Positions 1 to 5,351 are shown, counted from the stretch's first letter. The stretch is DNA of 7,373 nucleotides from Candidatus Nanopelagicales bacterium (GCA_030699055.1 JAUYKX010000207.1:1-7373); one strand, 5' to 3'. Numbers and translations: made by a program. Notes: generated by a model not told the origin, from the sequence alone.

Positions 1-89
1 CTAACGCCACCGTCGATCCGAACGACTTGGTCAATCCCCGCGACTCGATTACCGGATCGTCAGCCACCGGACTCAACGCCGTGCGGTAG
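1..89 (+). CDS. 3' end of an unrecognised protein (5'-truncated by the window)
   Basis: The third forward frame is open from the window edge to a TAG at 87-89 and encodes about 28 residues ending in TGLNAVR. Roughly four fifths of its codons end in G or C, as in the clear genes of this window. One other forward frame is also open here but gives an implausible Pro/Arg/Thr-rich peptide, and the remaining one starts with a stop. The fragment is too short to name a family. It converges on the next minus-strand gene, with 17 nt between the two stop codons and no obvious terminator between them. Confidence 0.45.
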   Translation, partial: NATVDPNDLVNPRDSITGSSATGLNAVR

Positions 90-106
90 GAGACGCGCGA
101 ACCCGA

Positions 107-706
107 TCAGACGCGCTTTGACCAACCGGTCATGCCATCGATGGTGGCCCGCATGACCGTACCGGCGGTCGCATCCGCACCCTTGGTCATCAGCGCGTAC
201 TTGATCGTCCCGACGTCCTTCTTGATCGGCGCCGCCGACAGCGAATACGCAACTTCGTCCGGCTTGATGAGCCAAGCGCCCAAGTTGTACGCGGTCCGAG
301 CGCCACCCTGCTTCGGGTTCAGGCCCTCGGTCGCGGCGTCCTCCTGGGTCCAACCGATCACGCGATAGCCTTCACGTTCGCCCAGGTCGACCAAATGCAG
401 GACAACCTGGATCCCACCGAGGGCAGGCAACTTCATGCGCTGGACGTAGGTGACATCACCCTCCGATACCCGGTCCCGGACCTCAATGGAGTCCACGTAC
501 TGGACGTTGTCCGGGTAGGCCTCTACGTTCATGACGCAACTGACCATTTTCTCGACATCCAGGTCAACGCCTGCCATCAGGCCGACACCCTCGGTCGTCG
601 GTCGGTTTTCGAAGCGCCAGGATGTGCTCTTGAAGCCGTCGCGTGACAGGCCCCCAAGGTGTTCGGACACCCTGGACAGGAAGCCCTCCAGTTCCGCATC
701 AGCCAT
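107..706 (-). CDS. SRPBCC/START-like ligand-binding protein
   Basis: This is a 199-residue protein with no signal peptide or membrane segment, so probably cytoplasmic. Residues from about 40 to the C terminus have the character of an SRPBCC (START/polyketide cyclase-like) fold. An early helix carries the MNVEAYPDNVQYVDSIEV pattern (about residues 59-76), which resembles the 'YPxxxxxV' signature of the family. Alternating beta strands and a long C-terminal helix follow. Such proteins form a hydrophobic cavity for lipids, polyketides or cofactors, and the ligand here cannot be read from sequence. I chose the ATG at 704-706 because a strong purine-rich ribosome site (GGAAGGAAGGA at 713-723) sits 6 nt upstream. 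An in-frame ATG at 731-733 would add nine residues but would place this site inside the gene. It lies downstream of the hemerythrin-like gene on the same strand, 204 nt away, and I see no convincing promoter of its own. Fold assignment is moderate; function is unknown. Confidence 0.72.
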   Translation of the reverse strand: MADAELEGFLSRVSEHLGGLSRDGFKSTSWRFENRPTTEGVGLMAGVDLDVEKMVSCVMNVEAYPDNVQYVDSIEVRDRVSEGDVTYVQRMKLPALGGIQVVLHLVDLGEREGYRVIGWTQEDAATEGLNPKQGGARTAYNLGAWLIKPDEVAYSLSAAPIKKDVGTIKYALMTKGADATAGTVMRATIDGMTGWSKRV

Positions 707-783
707 GACTTGTCCTTCCTTCCAGCTACTCATCGAACCAACGTCCGAATCGACAAATTCGATCTAACGACGCGGCGAACCTA

Positions 784-802
784 CCGGGCAATCACTGCCC
801 GG
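784..802 (-). terminator. GC-rich hairpin, possible terminator of the hemerythrin-like gene
   Basis: CCGGGCA and TGCCCGG form a perfect 7-bp stem around a 5-nt loop. It lies about 110 nt beyond the hemerythrin-like stop codon in its direction of transcription, and about 80 nt before the SRPBCC start. No T-run follows on either strand, so this would be a U-less hairpin terminator, an operator, or a chance palindrome. Confidence 0.3.
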
Positions 803-832
803 GGCGCGCTGTGAACGCCCGAACGGATGACG

Positions 833-855
833 GGATATCACCGAACCGGATATCC
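833..855. repeat. Inverted repeat GGATATC-N9-GATATCC
   Basis: Two 7-nt arms form a perfect inverted repeat with a 9-nt spacer. Because GATATC is itself palindromic, the arms also read as a direct repeat, and a second similar pair (CCGAACGGAT and CCGAACCGGAT) overlaps them. It lies in the 204-nt gap between two minus-strand genes, 55-80 nt past the hemerythrin-like stop. It could be part of a terminator region or an operator for the downstream gene. No factor can be named. Confidence 0.3.
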
Positions 856-910
856 GGCCGACGATTCTCGATCTCAAATTTCTGTGGCCCAGTTCCCTTG
901 GCCGCGTCTT

Positions 911-1462
911 TCAGCCGTGTCCGCAACCGCAGCCGCACCCGGATGCATTTTTTCCGGACTCGGACTGCGACTCCTCTCCACCGATCAACTCGTGCAGGCC
1001 TTCCACCAGCCCAGCCAACGACACGCTCGGATCTCCGGCAAGAAGAGGAATAACGAAATCGTTCTCCCGACCCACATGAGTGGTGAACAACGCATCTAAC
1101 GCGCCAGCCGCGGCCCCAACTGCCCCCGACTCTTCCGCCTGCTCAAGTCGAGATATCGACTCGGCGATCGTGTCGTGTTCCACAGTCATGGTTTCGATCA
1201 ACATCCGGGCCCGATCGTTCCGGGCGGCAGCCTCGTACAGGGTCGATTCCTCGGCCTTGGCGTGGGGCAGCACTTCATTTCGGAAGTACGCAACCACCGC
1301 ATCGCGTGCGGTGCCGGTCTCAACTCCCGCCGTAATCGCGGCCGCAACGGCGCCCACGAGTTCGTCGACGCGACCCACCATCGCGGCATGATGAGAGATG
1401 ACCGCCTCGGCCATCTGGGAGTCCTCGGGGTTCGAGGCGACAGTAACGATTCCTTGCGACAT
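911..1462 (-). CDS. Hemerythrin-like HHE-domain protein with Cys-Gly-His C-terminal tail
   Basis: This 183-residue cytoplasmic protein is a helical hemerythrin (HHE cation-binding) protein, a family that binds a non-haem di-iron centre and interacts with O2, NO or peroxide. The likely iron ligands are H24/H25 in helix 1, H67 with E71 (HAKAE), H96 (TVEHD), and H129 with E133 (HVGRE), matching the H...HxxxE...H...HxxxE layout. Residues about 17-142 form the helical bundle. A flexible linker rich in Glu, Ser and Gly leads to a tail at 175-183 reading GCGCGCGHG, with three cysteines (C176, C178, C180) and H182. That tail suggests metal or sulfur binding and is the only place cysteine occurs in the protein. 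The start is fixed by a near-perfect Shine-Dalgarno sequence (AAGGAGG, 1467-1473) 4 nt upstream. The gene is divergent from the CoA-disulfide reductase gene, and a SigR/SigH-like promoter match lies upstream. The family call is firm; the physiological ligand is unknown. Confidence 0.88.
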   Translation of the reverse strand: MSQGIVTVASNPEDSQMAEAVISHHAAMVGRVDELVGAVAAAITAGVETGTARDAVVAYFRNEVLPHAKAEESTLYEAAARNDRARMLIETMTVEHDTIAESISRLEQAEESGAVGAAAGALDALFTTHVGRENDFVIPLLAGDPSVSLAGLVEGLHELIGGEESQSESGKNASGCGCGCGHG

Positions 1463-1502
1463 GCTTCCTCCTTGGACGACGGGATCAACCAGGCCCGGAA
1501 CA

Positions 1503-1514
1503 GGTCAGTTGACC
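1503..1514. promoter_or_regulatory. Inverted repeat GGTCA-N2-TGACC in the divergent intergenic region
   Basis: GGTCAGTTGACC has two perfect 5-bp arms around a 2-nt centre. It lies 41 nt upstream of the hemerythrin-like start codon, so it falls near or just downstream of the expected transcription start for the promoter match at 1523-1549. It could be an operator for a small dimeric regulator. Arms of 5 bp occur by chance, so confidence is low. Confidence 0.25.
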
Positions 1515-1517
1515 GTT

Positions 1518-1538
1518 GGCAAAACCCCGGGGGGTGCC
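1518..1538. promoter_or_regulatory. G/C-tract imperfect palindrome, candidate operator
   Basis: Outer arms GGCA (1518-1521) and TGCC (1535-1538) flank a core with CCCCGGGG (1525-1532) followed by two more G. Short A-tracts adjoin the C-tract. Operators of the CsoR/RcnR/CstR repressor family, which includes persulfide sensors, are G/C-tract palindromes of this general type. The neighbouring reductase-rhodanese gene is a plausible target. No such regulator is encoded here, so the link is inference. The site overlaps the -10 part of the promoter match for the hemerythrin-like gene. Confidence 0.35.
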
Positions 1539-1549
1539 CACCATATTCC
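1523..1549 (-). promoter_or_regulatory. SigR/SigH-type promoter match for the hemerythrin-like gene
   Basis: Reading the minus strand, GGAAT (1549-1545) is followed after 19 nt by GTT (1525-1523). This fits the GGAAT-N18/19-GTT pattern known for actinobacterial thiol-oxidative-stress sigma factors of the SigR/SigH group. The implied transcript would start near 1515 and give an untranslated leader of about 50 nt. The pattern is short and can occur by chance. The position and the redox character of the gene support it. Confidence 0.4.
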
Positions 1550-1695
1550 GGTACCGAATTCCAGTGCCGAGGTTTCCAGCGGACGTCACCTATCTGGGGC
1601 TCGGTTGGCGGAATACGACGGCCGCCCAGGGCATTGGTGTCTCCGGCCGGTTACGAGATGGGCGTCAGCACTGAGGTGAGACGGGAGAATGCAGT

Positions 1696-3345
1696 ATGCG
1701 GATCTTGGTAGTCGGTGGCGTCGCCGGCGGAATGAGTTTTGCCGCTCGGGCCAGACGACTCAGCGAAAATGCGGACATAGTCGTGTTCGAACGCGGACCC
1801 TTCGTGTCGTTCGCCAACTGCGGGCTTCCCTACTACCTCGGCGGCGAGATCGTCGAGCGCGATGCGTTGTTGCTCCACACTCCTCAAGACCTTGCGGCGT
1901 CTCTGCGACTGGACGTCAAGGTCAACCACGAGGTGTTGTCCATTGATCGTGATGGCCAAACGATCAACGTGCGATCCGAAGCCGGCACCCGTGCCGAGCC
2001 CTACGACGTCCTGGTGCTCAGCACGGGATCGGCTCCGGTCGTTCCCCCGATAGCCGGATTGGACCGCCCATCTGTTGCCCGACGGACGATGACCCTGCGC
2101 GATGTCCCCGACGCGGACCGAATCGAGAGCATCGTTCGGCAGGGGGCCCGAACCGCCGTCATTCTCGGTGGCGGATTCATTGGCCTGGAGGTGGCGGAAG
2201 CGCTCTCCGAGCGAGGGCTGCAGGTGACAGTCGTCGACGTTGCCGACCAGGTGCTGACCCCGCTAGACGCCGAAATGGCTCAACCTGTCCAACGCGAACT
2301 GCTTGGCGCCGGCGTGAAAGTGCATCTGGGTGCGGCGGCCGTCGCCATCGACGATCACGACGTTGTGCTCACCGATTCCACCCGTTTGCCCGCTGATTTG
2401 GTTCTCCTGTCAGTCGGCGTCAGGCCCGAAACCGATCTGGCGCGAGACGCGGGTCTCGAACTCGGCGTCCGCGGCGCACTCCGCGTCGATACGCACGGGC
2501 GAACCAGCGATCCGAACATCTGGGCGGTTGGCGATGCCGTCGAGGTGAAGAACGCCGTGACCGACCAGGTGGGACTGGTTCCGCTGGCAGGCCTGGCCAA
2601 CCGCCAGGGCCGGGCGGTGGCCGACCGACTGTTCGGGCGCACCAGCGATGTCCCTCCGGCCCTCGGCACAGCCATCGTGCGTGTTTTCGGCCTCACGGCG
2701 GCCATGACTGGGGCCTCCGAGAAGGTGCTGGTCGCCCAGAACCGGGATTTCCGCAAGATCTACCTGCACCCGAACGATCACGCAGGCTACTTCCCGGGCG
2801 CCGAGTCAATTCACCTAAAGGTTCTGTTCAGCCCCGATGGTCAGTTGCTCGGGGCGCAGGCAGTTGGACGAGCGGGGGTCGACAAACGCATCGACGTGAT
2901 CGCTACCGCGCTGCGGGCAGGCATGCGCGTTACTCAACTGGCCGAACTCGAACTTGCCTATTCCCCGCCCTATGGCTCGGCTAAGGATGCCGTGAACATG
3001 GTCGGTTGTATGGCCCAGAATCTGCTCCGCGGCGACGTCAAGTTCTGGTACGCCGAGGATCTCGCGAAACTGCCGGATCCCGCCGTGCTGCTCGATGTGC
3101 GCTCCCGTCGAGAGTTCACATCCGCAGCCCTACCCGGAAGTGTCAACATTCCCCACACCGAATTGCGGGACCGAATGTCCGAGATCCCGACCGACCGACC
3201 CGTGTTCGCGTATTGCGCCAGCGGGTTTCGGTCGTACTTGGCTGCACGAGTGCTCAGCCAGAGTGGGTACCAGGTGTCGACTCTGGCCGGGGGAATGACC
3301 ACGATGAACGCTTGGTTGAACATCGCCGACCGTGGCCGCGAATAG
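1696..3345 (+). CDS. CoA-disulfide/persulfide reductase with C-terminal rhodanese domain (CoADR-Rhd type)
   Basis: This 549-residue flavoprotein belongs to the single-cysteine pyridine-nucleotide disulfide oxidoreductases, which use NAD(P)H to reduce CoA disulfide or CoA persulfide in the cytoplasm. Visible features in order are: the FAD-binding glycine motif (GGVAGG, residues 7-12); the active-site SFANCG motif with C42; the NAD(P)H-binding GGGFIG motif (158-163), with D181 at the end of the next strand favouring NADH; and the second FAD motif with D280. The dimerisation domain carries HPNDHAGYFPGA (358-369) and AYSPPYGSAKD (421-431), characteristic of CoA-disulfide reductases and holding the likely catalytic tyrosines Y365, Y422 and Y426. 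A rhodanese domain follows (about 455-547), with LLDVR and an active-site loop CASGFR (C507-R512), so it appears catalytically intact. Length and order match bacterial CoADR-Rhd proteins such as the NADH-dependent persulfide reductase group. A GGGAG site lies 8 nt before the ATG. Whether the natural substrate is CoA, mycothiol or inorganic sulfur cannot be decided. Confidence 0.92.
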   Translation: MRILVVGGVAGGMSFAARARRLSENADIVVFERGPFVSFANCGLPYYLGGEIVERDALLLHTPQDLAASLRLDVKVNHEVLSIDRDGQTINVRSEAGTRAEPYDVLVLSTGSAPVVPPIAGLDRPSVARRTMTLRDVPDADRIESIVRQGARTAVILGGGFIGLEVAEALSERGLQVTVVDVADQVLTPLDAEMAQPVQRELLGAGVKVHLGAAAVAIDDHDVVLTDSTRLPADLVLLSVGVRPETDLARDAGLELGVRGALRVDTHGRTSDPNIWAVGDAVEVKNAVTDQVGLVPLAGLANRQGRAVADRLFGRTSDVPPALGTAIVRVFGLTAAMTGASEKVLVAQNRDFRKIYLHPNDHAGYFPGAESIHLKVLFSPDGQLLGAQAVGRAGVDKRIDVIATALRAGMRVTQLAELELAYSPPYGSAKDAVNMVGCMAQNLLRGDVKFWYAEDLAKLPDPAVLLDVRSRREFTSAALPGSVNIPHTELRDRMSEIPTDRPVFAYCASGFRSYLAARVLSQSGYQVSTLAGGMTTMNAWLNIADRGRE

Positions 3346-3411
3346 CCGCCGAGTAGTTCTGCCGTAGGTTCCATGGATTCCGAGTGAAGACCCGAGGAAG
3401 GACAACACACA

Positions 3412-3528
3412 GTGTGTACCAAGGTTCGGTGCCGCAAGTGCGGCAAAGCCACATATCGCGGATGCGGTCAGCACGTCGACCAGGTGCTGGCAGGAGTCCC
3501 GCAGGAGCAAAGGTGTACTTGCCGGTGA
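3412..3528 (+). CDS. Small six-cysteine protein (38 residues), putative metal or sulfur binding
   Basis: A GTG-started frame encodes 38 residues with cysteines at 2, 7, 10, 18, 35 and 37 and a histidine at 21. The N-terminal half has a CxxC knuckle (C7-R-K-C10-G) followed by GCGQHV (17-22). The C terminus is CTCR. Such spacing suggests a zinc- or iron-binding mini-protein or a sulfur carrier. The centre (VDQVLAGVPQEQRC) looks like a short helix. From memory it resembles a family of tiny unnamed Cys-rich proteins in actinobacteria and other bacteria, with the layout C..C..CG...GCG.HV..VL...P...RC.C, but I cannot confirm this here. The GTG has a good ribosome site (GAGGAAGGA, 3394-3402) 9 nt upstream. 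The gene sits between the reductase-rhodanese gene (66 nt before) and ahpC (75 nt after) on the same strand, suggesting shared transcription and a redox role. Function is unknown. Confidence 0.75.
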   Translation: MCTKVRCRKCGKATYRGCGQHVDQVLAGVPQEQRCTCR

Positions 3529-3540
3529 CGGTTGCATGCA

Positions 3541-3558
3541 AGTAAGGTTCGCCTTACT
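3541..3558 (+). promoter_or_regulatory. Perfect inverted repeat before ahpC, DtxR/IdeR-like box
   Basis: AGTAAGG and CCTTACT form a perfect 7-bp inverted repeat around TTCG. Read from 3543, the sequence matches about 14 of 19 positions of the DtxR/IdeR consensus TWAGGTTAGSCTAACCTWA, including the AGGTT and CCT cores. A palindrome TTGCATGCAA (3532-3541) directly adjoins it. The box lies 45 nt before the ahpC start and 12 nt after the small gene's stop, so it suits an operator over an ahpC promoter. Alternatively the RNA could fold as a UUCG-loop hairpin ending the upstream transcript, though only a short T-run follows. Confidence 0.45.
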
Positions 3559-3603
3559 CATTTTCCAGCCAGTGCTCGATTTCAACTTGATTGGGGTCTT
3601 TCA

Positions 3604-4182
3604 ATGCTCACAATTGGTGATCAGTTTCCGCAGTACGATATTGCGGCATTGATCGGCGGCGATCTGGACCAGATCGCGGTTGCCAGTCCTGATGACTACT
3701 TCACGACCGCGACATCGACCGATTCACTCGGTCGTTGGCGCGTGGTGTTCTTCTGGCCGAAGGACTTCACTTTCGTCTGCCCGACCGAGATCGCCGAGTT
3801 CGGTCGGCTGTTCGCCCGGTTCCAGGAGTTGAACGCCGACGTGCTCGGGGTTTCCACCGATTCCGAGTACGTGCATTACGCCTGGCGCACGCAACTTCCG
3901 ATTATCAAGGAACTGCCCTTCCCCATGGGAGCCGACATGAACCGGGCTCTGACCGGGGATCTGGGGATCCTGACCGCGGGCGGTGTGGCCCAACGCGCCA
4001 CCTTCATCGTGAATCCGGACAACGTCATCGAGTTCGTGATGGTCACCGCCGGATCAGTCGGCCGCAATGTCGAAGAGGTTGTTCGGGTACTCGAAGCCCT
4101 CCAAACCGGGGAACTGACCCCGTGCGCATGGAGCCCCGGCCAAGCCACCATCGACGCGCTGGACCGGATGCGAGAGAAGTGA
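3604..4182 (+). CDS. ahpC: Peroxiredoxin AhpC, mycobacterial type (2-Cys)
   Basis: This 192-residue cytoplasmic enzyme reduces H2O2, organic hydroperoxides and probably peroxynitrite. The peroxidatic cysteine is C59 in DFTFVCPTE, inside the thioredoxin fold after VVFFWPK. The resolving cysteine is C174 in LTPCAW near the C terminus. The protein closely follows Mycobacterium tuberculosis AhpC from memory (TIGDQFP at the N terminus, ALIGGDL, the WRVVFFWPKDFTFVCPTEIA block, TAGSVGRNV.EV.RVL.ALQ). The mycobacterial protein has two C-terminal cysteines (CAC) and this one has only the second (TPC). No ahpD or other dedicated reductant gene is adjacent, so the reducing partner is unknown. The ATG at 3604 aligns with the family's N terminus and has GGGG 7 nt upstream. 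The frame stays open upstream to a TTG at 3532, but that extension covers the inverted repeat and matches nothing in the family. The same strand and short gap to the small Cys-rich gene suggest functional linkage. Confidence 0.95.
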   Translation: MLTIGDQFPQYDIAALIGGDLDQIAVASPDDYFTTATSTDSLGRWRVVFFWPKDFTFVCPTEIAEFGRLFARFQELNADVLGVSTDSEYVHYAWRTQLPIIKELPFPMGADMNRALTGDLGILTAGGVAQRATFIVNPDNVIEFVMVTAGSVGRNVEEVVRVLEALQTGELTPCAWSPGQATIDALDRMREK

Positions 4183-4188
4183 CCGCAT

Positions 4189-4202
4189 CCGGTAACTACC
4201 GG
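4189..4202. repeat. Palindrome just after ahpC, weak terminator candidate
   Basis: CCGGTAACTACCGG begins 7 nt after the ahpC stop. It has 5-bp arms with a 4-nt loop (6-bp arms as DNA). No T-run follows, so a terminator role is weak. The longer inverted repeat at 4239-4264 is an alternative end point. Confidence 0.25.
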
Positions 4203-4238
4203 CTTCCGTAACGGGTTGTGTCGATTGCGCAGGTCCGA

Positions 4239-4264
4239 GCACTTGAACCGCCATCTCCAAGTGC
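4239..4264. promoter_or_regulatory. Inverted repeat GCACTTG-N12-CAAGTGC upstream of the lysozyme-like gene
   Basis: The two 7-nt arms are perfect and separated by 12 nt. The right arm ends 7 nt before a TACAAT -10 element, so the repeat covers the expected -35 region and would suit an operator. As RNA it could also be a hairpin ending the ahpC transcript, but no T-run follows. Confidence 0.4.
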
Positions 4265-4271
4265 CGATTCC

Positions 4272-4277
4272 TACAAT
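4272..4277 (+). promoter_or_regulatory. -10 element TACAAT for the lysozyme-like gene
   Basis: TACAAT matches five of six positions of the housekeeping -10 consensus and lies 49 nt before the GTG start. No good -35 sits at 16-18 nt; TTGAAC at 4243-4248 is too far (23 nt). Actinobacterial promoters often have poor -35 elements. Confidence 0.4.
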
Positions 4278-4326
4278 GACGGACCAGTGAGTTTCGGCCG
4301 AGTTCGGGGAACGGAAGGGCAGTCGG

Positions 4327-5349
4327 GTGTTAACCATCAAGACCCGCGTGGCGATCGTGGTCGCCGCTTTGGGTCTGACGACGGCTCCGGTTTTCTCGGT
4401 TCCGGCCGCTGCGGACTCACCGGCCGAAAGCGCTGCCCCGTCCCCGGCGAATTCGGCCTCGGTTGCGCCAACTACGCCAAGCATCAACGGCGAGGGCGAC
4501 TTCGCCCGAGTGGTCCTTGAGCGTTCGGGCTGGCCGGTGTCGGGCGAGAACATGTGCGCTTTGGTGGCCTGGCAGGTTGCCGAAGGCGGCCACTTCGTAC
4601 CCGGATCTACGACTTTCAATCCCCTCAACACCAGCCAGTCCATGCCCGGAGACTCGGTCTTCAATTCCCACGGGGTGCGCAACTACCCCGATTGGGAGAC
4701 CGGTATCCAGGCCACCGTCCGGACCCTCCAGTACGACTTCTACAGCGGGATTCGCGCGGCCCTGGCTGCCGGCAACAACGCGGTGGCGGTACTCCAGGCC
4801 GTGAGCGACTCACCCTGGGGCACCAAGTTTTCCGATGTCGGATCGGCGATCGGCAGATGTTCCCAATGGGCGGCGGAATTCGATCGCTTCCGGGCCGAAG
4901 CTCAAGCTGCCGTCGACCGGGCCTCCGCCGAGGTCGTTCGAGCCAAAGGCCTGGTGGAGGATGCCCGATTTGAGGAAACCCGACTGGCTGAGCAGCACCG
5001 ACAGATGGCGGCCGAGATCGAAACAGCTCGCCACTCTCTGGGCCAGTTTGCCCGCCGGTTGTACATCTCGGGGATGGAACCCGCGATCGCCGACCAGGTG
5101 GACACATTGACCTCCGGCGACCCGATATCCCATGAACTGCTGAAGAACTACCCGCAGGTCATCGCCGCCCGCGACTCGCAGTCATTGCGTAGATCATTCA
5201 CCTTGTTGGCCCAAGTCGATGCCAGTCAGCACCGTTCGGCCGAGGTGACGGCGGCGGCAACGGCCGAAATGAGTGCCGCGGAGGCTCGACTGGCGCAGGC
5301 GGTTACCGATCTCAACCGAGTCGGCGACCGCGTAGCTGAGTTGAACTGA
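4327..5349 (+). CDS. Secreted lysozyme-like protein with C-terminal coiled coil
   Basis: A GTG start with a GGAAGG site 8 nt upstream gives 340 residues. The N terminus is a Sec signal peptide (K5/R7, hydrophobic 8-25, likely cleavage at VPAAA-D, after residue 29), followed by an Ala/Ser/Pro linker to about residue 52. Residues about 55-180 resemble a lysozyme-like/endolysin-type module seen in actinobacterial and phage proteins: CALVAWQVAEGG (77-88), FNPLNTSQ, FNSHGVRNYPDWETGIQATVRTL, and an Ala-rich stretch ending SPWGT. E86 in WQVAEGG is the natural candidate catalytic acid. C77 and C178 bracket the domain and could form a disulfide. Residues about 183-340 are Ala/Glu/Arg-rich with heptad-like spacing, forming two coiled-coil stretches separated near residues 250-285. 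The protein may act on, or merely bind, peptidoglycan outside the membrane. Its second codon is TTA, rare in such a genome. Gene context with the next gene suggests an envelope role; enzymatic activity is unproven. Confidence 0.8.
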   Translation: MLTIKTRVAIVVAALGLTTAPVFSVPAAADSPAESAAPSPANSASVAPTTPSINGEGDFARVVLERSGWPVSGENMCALVAWQVAEGGHFVPGSTTFNPLNTSQSMPGDSVFNSHGVRNYPDWETGIQATVRTLQYDFYSGIRAALAAGNNAVAVLQAVSDSPWGTKFSDVGSAIGRCSQWAAEFDRFRAEAQAAVDRASAEVVRAKGLVEDARFEETRLAEQHRQMAAEIETARHSLGQFARRLYISGMEPAIADQVDTLTSGDPISHELLKNYPQVIAARDSQSLRRSFTLLAQVDASQHRSAEVTAAATAEMSAAEARLAQAVTDLNRVGDRVAELN

Positions 5350-5351
5350 TC

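Noticed and set aside
92..116. Repeated GACGCGC near the convergent gene ends, considered as a bidirectional terminator
   Set aside because: The two copies are direct, not inverted, so they do not form a hairpin, and no T-run is positioned to act with them.
707..733. Upstream ATG at 731-733 as the start of the SRPBCC-like gene
   Set aside because: The strong GGAAGGAAGGA ribosome site would lie inside the gene, and it is ideally spaced for the ATG at 704-706.
746..763. Overlapping short dyads (CGAAT-N6-ATTCG and ATCGA-N5-TCGAT) upstream of the SRPBCC-like gene
   Set aside because: Arms of 5 bp in a stretch rich in TCGA-like words are expected by chance, and no promoter element was found to anchor them.
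1461..1679. Plus-strand open frame of about 73 codons from an ATG overlapping the hemerythrin start, running through the divergent intergenic region
   Set aside because: It has no ribosome site, its third-position G+C is clearly lower than that of the real genes, and its product is a low-complexity Pro/Arg/Gly/Ser peptide. The region is better explained as divergent regulatory DNA.
2355..2781. Long minus-strand open frames opposite the reductase gene
   Set aside because: They are antisense shadows of a well-recognised flavoprotein, and their products are Arg/Ser/Pro/Thr-rich with no family features.
3370..3377. TCCATGGA palindrome between the reductase gene and the small Cys-rich gene
   Set aside because: Eight-base palindromes are common by chance, and its flanks do not extend the symmetry.
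3532..3603. N-terminal extension of AhpC from a TTG at 3532
   Set aside because: The extra 24 residues match nothing in the family, there is no ribosome site before the TTG, and the stretch contains a perfect inverted repeat typical of regulatory DNA. The ATG at 3604 matches the known N terminus.
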